A stretch of 64,000 nucleotides of DNA, from positions 1,116,001 to 1,180,000 of the forward strand of contig CP048685.1 in the NCBI GenBank assembly GCA_015698285.1, given 5' to 3'. The notes under the pieces were generated by a model. It was not told where the DNA came from, made no database searches, and saw only the letters and a list, made by a program, of their open reading frames with translations. Of this stretch, positions 1 through 9,141 are shown one piece after another (the stretch's first letter is position 1; the number at the start of each line of letters is the position of its first letter). Origin of the DNA: Candidatus Nitronauta litoralis (lineage in GTDB: Bacteria > Nitrospinota > Nitrospinia > Nitrospinales > Nitrospinaceae). Made by a program: the position numbers and the translations under genes.

Positions 1-91
1 CAATCTGTTTGAACTTATGCAGGAGTTCAGGATAATCGTTAAAAAACTCCGGATGCTCATTAAGATAAATAGCGATCTGGTCTTTATTCAT
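1..91 (-). CDS. DUF484 family protein, N-terminal fragment (runs off window)
   Basis: Only the first 30 codons are visible, starting at the ATG at 91-89 on the minus strand; the rest lies left of the window. The translation (MNKDQIAIYLNEHPEFFNDY, then PELLHKFKQI) has the helix-plus-HPEFF-x-x-YPELL pattern that I know from the start of DUF484 proteins, cytoplasmic GAF-like proteins often found near xerC or dapF. The function of that family is not well established. The call rests on this short N-terminal signature alone. Confidence 0.6.
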   Translation of the reverse strand, partial: MNKDQIAIYLNEHPEFFNDYPELLHKFKQI

Positions 92-385
92 GAAGGGAAC
101 TGAGGTGACAGGTTTATTATTTTTTTCCTAAACCAATACGGCGCAGGAAACTTTATTTTTGGCAATCCCTGGATCCTTTAGCCTCTCCACTGAAAACATT
201 GAAACAGGCAAAGGCCAGCTAACTATTTGATTAAATGTGATTTACACTAGCTGTACATTAATACCACATTTTTCGATCCGTGTCTCACCAAAAATCAGCA
301 AATCTCAATTTTTACAATAGGTTATTAGTTAAAAGCGGAGCTTAAAGGTGGCGGTGCGGAATAAAAACAACAATAAAGGATTATG
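92..385. other. Intergenic region, no gene seen
   Basis: AT-rich stretch between the divergent-side start of the DUF484 gene and the 3' end of the minus-strand membrane protein gene. I see no ORF with a plausible ribosome site, no tRNA and no strong terminator. It should hold the promoter of the DUF484 gene, but no convincing -35/-10 pair could be picked out. Confidence 0.5.
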
Positions 386-1066
386 CTATTGCCCCACAAA
401 ATTGACGGGATAAACGTATACAAGATATAGGTAAAAGAAGGCGAGCGAAACGGTCAGGATGGAAAGTCCCACCACACTGGATTTTAACTTCAGGCCTTCA
501 GCACTGATCTCGACCTGGTGCTGCTCTTTTTCTCCATCCCCTTTACTGTCCTTACCTTCTGCTTCACGAATTTTTTCAGCATCAATACGCATGGTCACTT
601 GCACCCAGGTCAGATAAAGCCCCATAAAAACGATTCCAAGAACAACAGCAAATATTATAAGAGACGACCAGTAGTGAAACGTAAACGTTTCCCGAGCAAT
701 TTTTATTTTATACAGTTTCCAATCGTGGTATGCCTGAAGATACTCTTCGTCAAGTAACAGAAACTTGTCATCTGGAGCAGGCTGCCCAGGTTTCGAGGGT
801 TTCCCTTCACTTTTTTTGGATGTGTTGGTGGTAGATTTTAAAACCTCCTCGATCAAGGCACGGTCATGTGCACTCAGCGAAGCCACTCCCTTTTCCTCTT
901 TCTTTTCAGGTGATTTTTCCTTCAACACCTGGCTTAAGAGATCAGCATCCCTTTTGCTGATGGTCGGGGTGTTTTGTTGTGCCCTTGCAGAAAAGATGAC
1001 CGCCAATGAAAAAACAAGGATGGCAAAAAATACAACAAACCCAGTGCGATTTTTAAACAAGATCAT
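386..1066 (-). CDS. Membrane protein of unknown function, signal peptide plus two TM helices
   Basis: 226 residues. Residues 1-29 form a signal peptide or first membrane helix ending in SARAQQ. Residues 30-115 are charged and contain two similar short helices of the form D-x-x-L-(x)4-LK, around SKRDADLLSQVLKEK and SAHDRALIEEVLKST. TM helices lie at about 136-158 and 197-220, separated by a lysine/glutamate-rich loop. The start overlaps the stop of the upstream gene by 4 bp (ATGA), so the two are translationally coupled. I do not recognise the family; an envelope-anchored role is inferred from topology only. Confidence 0.7.
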   Translation of the reverse strand: MILFKNRTGFVVFFAILVFSLAVIFSARAQQNTPTISKRDADLLSQVLKEKSPEKKEEKGVASLSAHDRALIEEVLKSTTNTSKKSEGKPSKPGQPAPDDKFLLLDEEYLQAYHDWKLYKIKIARETFTFHYWSSLIIFAVVLGIVFMGLYLTWVQVTMRIDAEKIREAEGKDSKGDGEKEQHQVEISAEGLKLKSSVVGLSILTVSLAFFYLYLVYVYPVNFVGQ

Positions 1067-1932
1067 TCGATTTGCGACTCCATGTATTTACGAATATAAC
1101 TCGAAAGAAGCCGCAGTTTTTCGAGGTCTGCGTTTTCAGAATCTATTTCCAGGATTCCAAGAATCAGTTCATTCTCTTCGGGTTTGATGATTTTCAGAAT
1201 CCCTTCCAGGTCTTCTTTCAATAACTGCAATTCGGCGGAGTCCATCTCCTCAACCTCTGATGTCCCTTCCCCCCCCGTCAATTCATTCATTGAGGTTTCG
1301 GGTGGATCTCCAGGTTGAGGCTGACTCGTCTCATTCTGTGCGAGTATCTGCTTCAACAGGTCGATCACGCTTTCATCTGAATTACCTTCATTTTGCTGGC
1401 CGTCAGGCTCATCAACCGGAGCAATCACCTGTTTGTGAGTTTCGGTCTTCGTCGGTTCATCCGGCGATTCAATTGGGGGGACGTACTGGTAGGGAACTAC
1501 TTTTGAATCCGGAGAATCCAGTGGCGGGAGGGTCTGGTGGAACTGTTTGGTTGGAACTTTTAATTTAGGCGTTCCTGGTTTGGAAAAATCCGGTTTTTTC
1601 AGTCCCGGAATTATCTTCCATTTTTTATCCACCACAATTTTTTTCTTTTTCTGTGTGGTAGATTTGGTTTTCCCAAGAACTTTACTTAAATTGGTCGCAC
1701 TTTTCTTGTTTAGCTTTGTGGTCGCCTTAAGGGCTTTGTTGACCTTCAGCGATTTGGAACTGGAACCAATTTCCAGTTTATTGCTGGAACTGGAAGACTC
1801 AGCGAGTAGCATCCCGCCCTGAATCCACTTCCCAGAATTTTTCGGAGAGGCCTGGTTGGATGCCAGGACTGGATTGGCCGAAAAAAACAAACAAAGCGTG
1901 CCCAGGGCACACCACACGATTATTCTGGACAT
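1063..1932 (-). CDS. Secreted low-complexity protein of unknown function
   Basis: 289 residues from the ATG at 1932, preferred over an upstream TTG because GGGGGAG (1939-1945) sits 6 nt before it. A signal peptide (MSRIIVWCALGTLCLFFSA...) is followed by a Ser/Lys-rich stretch (residues about 45-105), a Pro/Lys-rich stretch with VPYQYVPPIESPDEP, an acidic linker, and a helical acidic C-terminus. The composition suggests an unstructured periplasmic or surface protein. It is the first gene of a two-gene unit with the membrane protein downstream, so the two may act together. No family recognised. Confidence 0.65.
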   Translation of the reverse strand: MSRIIVWCALGTLCLFFSANPVLASNQASPKNSGKWIQGGMLLAESSSSSNKLEIGSSSKSLKVNKALKATTKLNKKSATNLSKVLGKTKSTTQKKKKIVVDKKWKIIPGLKKPDFSKPGTPKLKVPTKQFHQTLPPLDSPDSKVVPYQYVPPIESPDEPTKTETHKQVIAPVDEPDGQQNEGNSDESVIDLLKQILAQNETSQPQPGDPPETSMNELTGGEGTSEVEEMDSAELQLLKEDLEGILKIIKPEENELILGILEIDSENADLEKLRLLSSYIRKYMESQIE

Positions 1933-1938
1933 GTCACA

Positions 1939-1945
1939 CTCCCCC
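1939..1945 (-). promoter_or_regulatory. Ribosome binding site deciding the start at 1932
   Basis: On the minus strand GGGGGAG lies 6 nt upstream of ATG 1932. It would fall inside the coding sequence if the upstream TTG (1959) were used, so it favours the shorter form with a clean signal peptide. Confidence 0.6.
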
Positions 1946-2100
1946 ACAGAAAGTAACAAGATATCAATACTATATGTTCCGGCCCCTACCTTGTCAAACC
2001 CACTTTCCCGTTAAGAATGACAGCAGACACTTTTCAATAATTTTGAACTACAACTATGAACTACAAAATTTTTTGAACCCCGTTTAACCGGATCAAATTA

Positions 2101-2128
2101 TTGTTTATTTTTGAAGCGTGGTTAAAAT
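2101..2128 (+). promoter_or_regulatory. Candidate sigma-70 promoter for the zinc-ribbon gene
   Basis: TTGTTT (2101-2106), 16-bp spacer, TAAAAT (2123-2128), about 58 bp before the ATG at 2187. The -10 is good (5/6) and the -35 weak. It lies in the intergenic region between divergent genes, where a promoter is expected. Confidence 0.3.
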
Positions 2129-2186
2129 AAGGAGTGAGCGGTAAGCTGAGTAAAAAATAACTGCTCCTCTTCCGGATTTTTTACCA

Positions 2187-2729
2187 ATGGATACCATCCT
2201 GATGAATTGCCCTTCGTGTGGGAATGAACTCACTTTACAGAAAGCGGTCGGAGTGAAGGCCCATATTTGCGTTGGAGGATGTGGGGGCTTTTGGATAAAA
2301 ATCGCAGAAGTAAAAAAACTTATGGACCGGCTTCCCGGGCAAGGCGACTCTTTCCTTTTAATTGAACGCGCCGAGGGGGTCCGCTTGTTCCGTAATCCGG
2401 AACATCCCTGCCCAAATTGTCAAACCACCCTGCTATACCGACATTGTTTCAGCCGCAAGCTGGAAATGGAAATCGATCAATGTTCCAAATGCGGAGGCTA
2501 TTGGCTGGACTCTGGCATTCTCGCAAAACTTGGCGACAACTATTTGGGCGAGGAACAGAAGCAGAATCTGGCCCGGGATTATTTTAAAGAAATGTTTGAT
2601 ATCAAAGTACGCAACATGAACATGGTCAATCACGACACTCTGGAAGCCGCTAAACAAATCGTGCGGCTGTTTTTGTTCATCACACCAAAACCATACACTC
2701 CAACCAGTTTGCCGCTTGAACTCGAGTAA
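2187..2729 (+). CDS. Zinc-ribbon (zf-TFIIB type) protein
   Basis: 180 residues with two zinc-ribbon units of the TFIIB-like class: CPSC...CVGGCGGFWI near residues 8-37 and CPNC...CSKCGGYWLD near 73-108. The C-x-x-CGG-(F/Y)-W-(L/I)-D signature is diagnostic for this family. The C-terminal 70 residues are helical and basic/acidic mixed. Members are cytoplasmic proteins of unclear role, sometimes next to proteases or membrane genes. No good Shine-Dalgarno precedes the ATG at 2187; the internal ATG at 2202 is an alternative. The gene is convergent with the next one, with 11 bp between stops. Confidence 0.8.
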   Translation: MDTILMNCPSCGNELTLQKAVGVKAHICVGGCGGFWIKIAEVKKLMDRLPGQGDSFLLIERAEGVRLFRNPEHPCPNCQTTLLYRHCFSRKLEMEIDQCSKCGGYWLDSGILAKLGDNYLGEEQKQNLARDYFKEMFDIKVRNMNMVNHDTLEAAKQIVRLFLFITPKPYTPTSLPLELE

Positions 2730-2740
2730 TCAAATATAAA

Positions 2741-4795
2741 TTATGGAACAGGCAGGGAAGCGTTTTTTAATTCTTCAATGGCGTTTTGAATGATTACAGC
2801 CTGGGGTTGCCCCGGGTCCAGTCGCAACGATTCCTGAAAATGAAACAATGCCTTTTTGTTATCCGGTCGATGCTTGCTATAGATCAATCCAAGGTTGAGA
2901 TGCACACCGGCAATAGCCGGTGACTTTTTGAGCAGGTTATTGTAAGTGACGATGGCGTCATCAATTTTCCCGGATTGTAACTGGGCCAGGGCCAGATTAA
3001 TGAATGCCAGCGGATAGTCGGGTTTGATCTCCCCCGTTTTTCTAAACTGGGCAATCGCATCATCAAACCGACGCAGCACAAGATAGGCGTTGCCTAAACC
3101 AAAATAGCCCTGATAATTTCCAGGATAATATGCAATATACTTTTGTAACGGTTCCACCGCCTTGTCCGGTTGTCCAGCCTGGATAGCCAGAAGGCTGTAG
3201 TTGTACAGAGCCTCCTCAAAATGAGGCTTTAATTCAAAGGCCCGACGATAAGAATGCAAGGCATCGTCGATTTGTCTTAAGACCTGCTGAACGCGCCCAA
3301 GGTTGTAAAAAGCAGGCGCATAGTTGGGGTCCAGCTTCACCACCCGTTCGAAATACCCCTTCGCCAGCTCAAACTGCTTCAATTTTCCATAAACGTTACC
3401 CAGATTGTTTAAAGCAAACGTATAGTTGGGATTGAGCTCAAGTGCGGCTTTAAATTCAGCAATGGCCTTTTCGTATTTACCGAGCTTGTCATACGCTTCT
3501 CCCAGGTTGCTGTAAGGACGAATAAACCGCGGGGCTTTCTTTTTCGCGTCCGCCCAGAGAGAAACATCGCTCTGCCACACCGGATTGCGGTTGACAGTCA
3601 AGCCCGCCATCAAAACCAATACCAGCATGGCAATCCGGAGTAACCAGATTTCCTTACCCGGACCAACCTTTCTCATTCGATGAATCCCGATTTCCAAAAA
3701 CCCTGCCGCCGCCATACAAAAACCGATCAGGGGTAAATAGGTTCGATGCTCCACTGCAACATCATGCAGGGGAACAAAACTGGAAGTTGGCAGAACCGTG
3801 ATTCCCATCCACGCCAATCCGAACGCAACCCATGGGTGAGCACGAGACGTTCTCAGAATTATCAGGACGAAAATTATGAGCACCGCAATGCCACCGTAGT
3901 TACTCCAGTCAGCCCAGTCTGTGGCAAGAGGAAAATCCACGTCTATGCTCTGGTTGATCGGAAACAGCATCTTCTTGAAATACTCAAACGGGATAACCTG
4001 AGTTTGCGTCAAGAGGTATTGATCGGAAGTCATGTAGGTCTTGCCGGTCGGGAGAATGCCTTCCGGAGTCATCATGCGATAGATGATGTAACTGAAAAAC
4101 GGAATTCCAATTGCCAGAAGAAGCCGGGCCTGGCCCTTGAGCCAATCCATGAACGATTTCCCTGAAAAAAAATAAAAGTGGTATAGAAAGATCATCGCAG
4201 GAATGGTGATGATGATGAGCTTGCTCGAAACACCCAGCAACAAAGTGGTGGCGGCACCACCAAAATATAGAAACGATTTTCCTATCAGTTTGTTTTCACT
4301 CTCACGCATCCCGAGCAACCCGCGAAAAAACAGTTCCATGGTGATTAAATAGAACAAGGTGGCGAGACTGGAAGAACGACTGCTGATATAGGTAACCGCC
4401 TGTGTACCCAGCGGATGCAGGGCGAACAGGGCGGCGGCAAAAAATGCCATTCGTTTGAAAGCAGGAGAAATCGTTCCGTAGCGAACCGAACCCTTTCCTG
4501 AAAGGAGCACCAGTCGGTACAACATCAACACCACACCTATATGGATGAGGATGTTGAAGATATGATAACTCCACACCTCAAACCCGCTGATGGCGTAATT
4601 CAGGTTGAAGCTCAAAATAACCACTGGGCGAATAGCTGGATTAAAAAGGAATTCTGAAATTTTTCCGGTATCGCGCACCCAGGGTTTTTTCAGGATCTGG
4701 TTCACGTCATCGTACTGGAAAGCATGGTCCAGCGTATTGCCGTAGGCCACAGCAACTAATAGCGAAAGGACTATATAAGGAAGGAGTTTTTTCAT
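2741..4795 (-). CDS. TMTC-like membrane protein with C-terminal TPR repeats
   Basis: 684 residues from ATG 4795, which overlaps the TGA of the glycosyltransferase (ATGA); a longer form from 4849 would overlap it by 58 bp. The N-terminal ~420 residues hold about ten hydrophobic helices, with an acidic FQYDDVNQI motif in the first extracytoplasmic loop, as in GT-C fold mannosyltransferase-like proteins (TMTC/PMT class). Residues about 445-680 contain seven TPR units (e.g. PYSNLGEAYDKLGKYEKAIA). The catalytic role as a glycosyltransferase is inferred from topology and the DD motif; TPRs probably recruit protein partners. Coupling to the GT4 gene supports a shared glycan or glycoprotein role. Confidence 0.75.
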   Translation of the reverse strand: MKKLLPYIVLSLLVAVAYGNTLDHAFQYDDVNQILKKPWVRDTGKISEFLFNPAIRPVVILSFNLNYAISGFEVWSYHIFNILIHIGVVLMLYRLVLLSGKGSVRYGTISPAFKRMAFFAAALFALHPLGTQAVTYISSRSSSLATLFYLITMELFFRGLLGMRESENKLIGKSFLYFGGAATTLLLGVSSKLIIITIPAMIFLYHFYFFSGKSFMDWLKGQARLLLAIGIPFFSYIIYRMMTPEGILPTGKTYMTSDQYLLTQTQVIPFEYFKKMLFPINQSIDVDFPLATDWADWSNYGGIAVLIIFVLIILRTSRAHPWVAFGLAWMGITVLPTSSFVPLHDVAVEHRTYLPLIGFCMAAAGFLEIGIHRMRKVGPGKEIWLLRIAMLVLVLMAGLTVNRNPVWQSDVSLWADAKKKAPRFIRPYSNLGEAYDKLGKYEKAIAEFKAALELNPNYTFALNNLGNVYGKLKQFELAKGYFERVVKLDPNYAPAFYNLGRVQQVLRQIDDALHSYRRAFELKPHFEEALYNYSLLAIQAGQPDKAVEPLQKYIAYYPGNYQGYFGLGNAYLVLRRFDDAIAQFRKTGEIKPDYPLAFINLALAQLQSGKIDDAIVTYNNLLKKSPAIAGVHLNLGLIYSKHRPDNKKALFHFQESLRLDPGQPQAVIIQNAIEELKNASLPVP

Positions 4796-6024
4796 CGTTT
4801 TAACAGCAACCTGAATTCTTCTTCGATCCGGTCCACCACCTGTTCCCACCCGTATCGGGATTCCACCAGTTCTCGGCAGGCTGGTTTCAATTTCCGGAAA
4901 GGTTCAGGATCCTCCAGAAAGACTTCAATACGCTGCGCCATACATTCTGCCGAAGTTCCGGAAAAAAGCAGGCGTTCATCGAGTGGTTTTAAAATTTCAA
5001 CCGTTCCCCCCACCTGGGTTCCAATTGCAGGCAATCCGCAAGCAAGTGCCTCGACAGTCGACAAACCAAATCCTTCAAGTTCCACCGTGGGCAGAATAAA
5101 GACATTAGCCATCTGGTAGTAAGCCTTTAAATCATCATCACTGACCTCACCGGGAAATAAAACAGATTCCCCCAAACCCAGATCCTGCGCCCGTTTTATC
5201 AACTCTTCACGCAAAGAACCTTTTCCGATCATGATTAACTTGAAAGGTTGTTCCGGTTTTCGATCCTTTACTATTTTCATTGCGTCTATCAGACGATCGA
5301 GCCCCATTCGTGCTTCCATGCGCCGTACGGTGAGAAGTACCGGCTGGTCGACAGGTAGGCTTAATCGATCACGCAGGCTTTCAGCACTTTGATCCGGAGC
5401 CAAAGGACGAAAGTGTTCGATATCGACACCCCCTGGAATGACGCGAAGGCGCGGCTTTTTAAATGGAAAATAATCCAGAAAACTCTGCCGCATGTATTCG
5501 CTTAAAAAAAGACAGGAGTCTGCCCGACGAAACTCGCACCACTCCATATAACGAATCGCCTGCAGGCGCCACCAGGTTGGAGAAAACATTCCCGGCAAAA
5601 CTTCTGGTCCCAGCCGATTGATCCGTTCCTCATCCTGCCAGAGACTGTGTATATGAATCACTTTTATCGCATCATCCAGCAAACTGTTCTTTAATCCGAG
5701 GTACCCGATGAGGGGGTTATGCACATGCACCAGGCCAATGCGCGTTTCTTCGTCAATTCGTTTGATAGCACGATTCACCCGCCGCCCCAGACGAAAAAAC
5801 TGTCTGGCATCAGTTGCAGACAAACGGTGAAAGGTTACGCCGTCGATAGTCTCTGTATCTTTAAAGGATCCATCCGGTTTGCACGTGATCAGGTGAACCG
5901 GCCAGCCGCGCTCAACCAGTCGCCGATTGACCTCATGCGTGTATTTCCATGCACCCCCGATCGCATCGGGATAAGCGTAAAACTGGAGGGACAAAATAGC
6001 AGGTTTTGCGGAAGGCAGGGTCAT
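4792..6024 (-). CDS. Glycosyltransferase family 4 (GT-B fold)
   Basis: 410 residues. The N-terminal acceptor domain has the nucleotide-sugar glycosyltransferase pattern (GGAWKYTHEVNRRLVERG, HVHNPLIGYLG), and the C-terminal domain has the GT4 donor site: VRRMEARMGLDRLIDAM, IGKGSLREEL, and EGFGLSTVEALACGLPAIGT with the E-x(7)-E motif. It is expected to transfer a sugar from a nucleotide donor in the cytoplasm. The next gene downstream overlaps by 4 bp and encodes a multi-TM TPR protein, so a two-step glycan or protein glycosylation unit is plausible. Substrate cannot be told. Confidence 0.9.
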   Translation of the reverse strand: MTLPSAKPAILSLQFYAYPDAIGGAWKYTHEVNRRLVERGWPVHLITCKPDGSFKDTETIDGVTFHRLSATDARQFFRLGRRVNRAIKRIDEETRIGLVHVHNPLIGYLGLKNSLLDDAIKVIHIHSLWQDEERINRLGPEVLPGMFSPTWWRLQAIRYMEWCEFRRADSCLFLSEYMRQSFLDYFPFKKPRLRVIPGGVDIEHFRPLAPDQSAESLRDRLSLPVDQPVLLTVRRMEARMGLDRLIDAMKIVKDRKPEQPFKLIMIGKGSLREELIKRAQDLGLGESVLFPGEVSDDDLKAYYQMANVFILPTVELEGFGLSTVEALACGLPAIGTQVGGTVEILKPLDERLLFSGTSAECMAQRIEVFLEDPEPFRKLKPACRELVESRYGWEQVVDRIEEEFRLLLKR

Positions 6025-6373
6025 GGTTCCAATCAGGAAATAGGAGTTCCTTACTTTTCGGAATTGTAACCCATAAACTTGATCAATGGTCCTCCGCGGA
6101 CTGCGAGCAGGCAGTATGTTGTAATACGCTCAAAATTTAATGCTGAACCAAAACCTGTCAGACCGTTTGCCCCACCGCAAGGTGGTCCTCCGCGGACTGC
6201 GAACAGGCAGTATGTTGTAATACGCTCAAAAATTAATGCTGAACCAAAACCTGTCAGACCTTTTGCCCCACCGCAAGGTGGTCCTTCCCAAGGGACTCAG
6301 GTTTCGCTATCATGGGGCCGCTTTTCGTCTTTTGAAATACTGGATGTTTTTACCAACCTGATATCGGACTCTG
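6025..6373. other. Intergenic region with tandem repeat
   Basis: Region between the divergent glycosyltransferase and RND exporter genes. It is mostly filled by the two 96-bp tandem units described separately. No convincing promoter pair or RNA gene was found. Confidence 0.5.
6087..6285. repeat. 96-bp tandem repeat, two copies plus a partial third
   Basis: Units 6087-6182 and 6183-6278 differ at only a few positions (GCGAGCAGG/GCGAACAGG, AAATTTAAT/AAAATTAAT, CCGTTT/CCTTTT); a third copy begins at 6279 with TGGTCCT. Each unit ends in the perfect hairpin CCACC-GCAA-GGTGG across the unit junction and contains TCCGCGGA. The repeat lies wholly between divergent genes. It is open in one plus-strand frame across both units, but that frame has no ribosome site and looks accidental. 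Confidence 0.85.
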
Positions 6374-9010
6374 ATGACTTCCCGCGGTAACTCCAACTCT
6401 CCCGACGAGTCTACTTCCACCCCATCAAAAGGATTTGGCGGCTGGCTGTTGTCCGCTTTCGATAAAATCGTGCTGGGACACCCGCTTGTCAGCATGATAC
6501 TGGCGTTACTGTTCAGCGGATTTTTTCTCTACCAGTTTCCCAGTTTCAAGCTCGATGCTTCCTCTGAATCCCTGGTTCTCGAAAACGACGACGACCTTGC
6601 TTACTCGCGTCAAATAGCAGATGCCTACGCTACTGCTGAATTCCTCATCATCACCTGGACTCCAAAAGATGGCATGCTGTCGGAGGCCTCACTCACCGGC
6701 CTCGCCAATCTGAAAAAAGAACTGCTTGCCCTCGACTGGATCGAGTCGATCACCAGCGTGCTCGACGTTCCCCTGCTCGACAGTCCACGCATTACCTTCG
6801 GTCAACTCAAGGAAGGCACGCGGTCCATCGAAACCCATCCTGACGTCGACCGCTCGCTGGCGCTGAAAGAATTCAAAACCAGCCCGATCTATAAAAACCT
6901 GCTGGTCTCGGCAGACGGCAAAACCTCCGCCATCCAGGTCAACATCCGTCGCGACCAGAAATACGAAACCCTGTTGAACCGCCGTAATGCCCTGCGCAAC
7001 AAGGAATACGCAGGCACCCTGACTCCTGAAGAACAGATCGAATATCAGAAAGCCAAGGCTGAGTTCAAGGCCTACCTCGCCATCGTCAACGTTCAGCAGG
7101 AAAAAAACATCCAGGCGGTGCGCGACATCATGGACCGTTACCGGGATGTCGCTGATCTTTTTCTTGGCGGTGTGCCGATGATCACGGTCGATATCATCGA
7201 ATTCATACGGCACGATCTGATCACGTTTGGACTCGGTGTCTTCGCGTTTTTGATCTTTGCCCTGTGGTTCTTCTTTCGCAAAGTGCGCTGGGTGAGTTTA
7301 CCGCTGGTGTGTTGCGGTCTTACGGCGCTGACCATGATCGGTTTTCTGGGTTTTGTCGACTGGCGGGTTACGGTCATTTCGTCAAACTTTGTTTCCATCC
7401 TCATCATCGTCACCATGCAGCTCACGATCCACCTGATCGTACGTTACGGTGAACTCAAAGCCGAGTTCCCGGACTGGGACCAGCGTCGATTGGTCCGCGA
7501 AACGGTCAGCTTCATGACACGCCCCTGTTTTTACACAGCCATCACCACCATCGCCGCCTTCAGTTCCCTGGTAGTGAGCGGTATCCGGCCGGTAATTGAT
7601 TTTGGTTGGATGATGACCATCGGCATTGTATGTGGATTCATCCTGTCATTTGTACTGTGGCCTTCCATTCAAATGTTGCTGGCACCAACGAAAGCCGTTT
7701 CCGATCACGACATGACGCACGCTTTCACTCTTGGTATTGCAAGGGAAACCAAAAACCATAAAGGCAAAATTCTGTTGGCCGGTGCAGCCGCAACCATCTG
7801 GTGCGTTTTCGGGATACTGGATTTAAAAGTCGACAACCGGTTCATCGATTACTTCCGTGAAAGCACGGAAATCTATCAGGGACTGGAATTGATTGATCGA
7901 CAACTGGGTGGCACCACTCCGCTGGAAGTGGTGATCAATCCTGAAGCTGACTATTACGAATACTTGAAAGAACTGGCGGCAGAGAAACCGGAAGACCAGT
8001 ATGAAGACCCATTTGGTGATGGTGGAGATGAGTTCGAAGAAGATGAAGAGGGTTTTGACGACCCTTTCCAGGAAGCTAAACCCGACTCCACAGTCGAAAA
8101 TTTCTGGTTCAACAATGACAAGCTGAGCGAAATCGAAAAGATCCACGACTGGTTGACCGCCCAACCTGAGATCGGAAAGGTGCAATCGATTGCCACCCTG
8201 TACAAAGTCATCCGCCATCTCAATGAAGGCGACAACCTTGATGATGCGGACCTTACGATTCTCAAACCCTTGCTGCCCGAAAACGTAAAAGAAGCCCTGG
8301 TCGATCCCTACCTTTCAGCCGATGCCAACCAGGCGCGTATCAACATGCGTATTGTAGAGGCCCATCCCGGTTTGCACCGCAAGGCACTCATTGAAAAGCT
8401 GGAACGCTATATAGAAGAAGAGATGGGCTACCCCCCCGACCGCTTTCGCTTCACGGGCATGGCAATCCTGTACAACAATATGCTGTACAGTCTTTACGAT
8501 TCGCAAATCACCACGCTGGGCATGGTGTTCGTTTCCATCCTCATCATGTTCATCATCCTGTTCCGAAACGTAAAGCTGGCGATCCTCGCCCTGCCCCCCA
8601 CAGTGCTGGCAGCGGGAATGATCCTCGGCCTCATGGGATGGTTCCAGATTCCCCTCGACATGATGACCATCACCATCGCATCCATCACCATTGGCATTGG
8701 GGTCGACGACACCATCCACTACATCCACCGTTTTCAGGAAGAGTTTGCAAAGGACCGCGACTACAAAAAAGCGATGGACCGCACACACGGTTCTATCGGC
8801 CGCGCGATTTACTATACATCGGTAGTCGTCACATTCGGTTTTTCCATTCTGGCCCTGTCGAATTTTATTCCGACGGTTTATTTCGGCTTGCTGACAGGGC
8901 TCGCCATGGTTCTGGCCCTGATCAACAACCTCACCCTGCTGGCCTTGCTGATCCTCACGTTTAAACCATTAGGTCCACCTTCCGGTGGGGGTAACGGGCA
9001 GACCGCTTAA
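6374..9010 (+). CDS. RND/MMPL-superfamily exporter (HAE3-like)
   Basis: 878 residues with the duplicated RND layout: TM1 at about 35-55, a periplasmic loop to about 270, TM2-6, then TM7 at about 468, a second loop to about 710 and TM8-12. The second half has GIGVDDTIHYIHRF, the acidic TM motif of proton-driven RND/MMPL exporters of lipids or hydrophobic compounds. The second loop contains a strongly acidic insert (EDQYEDPFGDGGDEFEEDEE) near residues 537-556, unusual for the family. Length is typical of HAE3/hopanoid-exporter-like proteins. The following ketosynthase and ACP genes suggest the cargo may be an acyl or polyketide lipid; that is inference. Confidence 0.88.
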   Translation: MTSRGNSNSPDESTSTPSKGFGGWLLSAFDKIVLGHPLVSMILALLFSGFFLYQFPSFKLDASSESLVLENDDDLAYSRQIADAYATAEFLIITWTPKDGMLSEASLTGLANLKKELLALDWIESITSVLDVPLLDSPRITFGQLKEGTRSIETHPDVDRSLALKEFKTSPIYKNLLVSADGKTSAIQVNIRRDQKYETLLNRRNALRNKEYAGTLTPEEQIEYQKAKAEFKAYLAIVNVQQEKNIQAVRDIMDRYRDVADLFLGGVPMITVDIIEFIRHDLITFGLGVFAFLIFALWFFFRKVRWVSLPLVCCGLTALTMIGFLGFVDWRVTVISSNFVSILIIVTMQLTIHLIVRYGELKAEFPDWDQRRLVRETVSFMTRPCFYTAITTIAAFSSLVVSGIRPVIDFGWMMTIGIVCGFILSFVLWPSIQMLLAPTKAVSDHDMTHAFTLGIARETKNHKGKILLAGAAATIWCVFGILDLKVDNRFIDYFRESTEIYQGLELIDRQLGGTTPLEVVINPEADYYEYLKELAAEKPEDQYEDPFGDGGDEFEEDEEGFDDPFQEAKPDSTVENFWFNNDKLSEIEKIHDWLTAQPEIGKVQSIATLYKVIRHLNEGDNLDDADLTILKPLLPENVKEALVDPYLSADANQARINMRIVEAHPGLHRKALIEKLERYIEEEMGYPPDRFRFTGMAILYNNMLYSLYDSQITTLGMVFVSILIMFIILFRNVKLAILALPPTVLAAGMILGLMGWFQIPLDMMTITIASITIGIGVDDTIHYIHRFQEEFAKDRDYKKAMDRTHGSIGRAIYYTSVVVTFGFSILALSNFIPTVYFGLLTGLAMVLALINNLTLLALLILTFKPLGPPSGGGNGQTA

Positions 9011-9085
9011 GAGAAAACAATATTATTTGAGCGCATCGCCACATATCAGGCGTTGGCCTACTGGCAATCTGGTAAAAATCCCCAC

Positions 9086-9115
9086 TTGAATTGTGGTGGC
9101 TCTGTCCTTTATAAC
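9086..9115 (+). promoter_or_regulatory. Candidate sigma-70 promoter for ketosynthase gene
   Basis: TTGAAT (9086-9091), 18-bp spacer and TATAAC (9110-9115, 5/6 match), ending 26 bp before the ATG at 9142. Position and quality fit a promoter for the ketosynthase-ACP pair. Confidence 0.4.
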
Positions 9116-9141
9116 TGTAGCTACAAACTAACCCTGTATTT

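Noticed and set aside
6079-6390. Plus-strand ORF across the 96-bp repeats
   Set aside because: Open only because the repeat length is divisible by three; no ribosome site and repeated translation without protein-like character.
7823-8788. Long minus-strand ORFs inside the RND exporter and other genes
   Set aside because: They mirror the codon pattern of the plus-strand genes, have no ribosome sites, and give low-complexity products.
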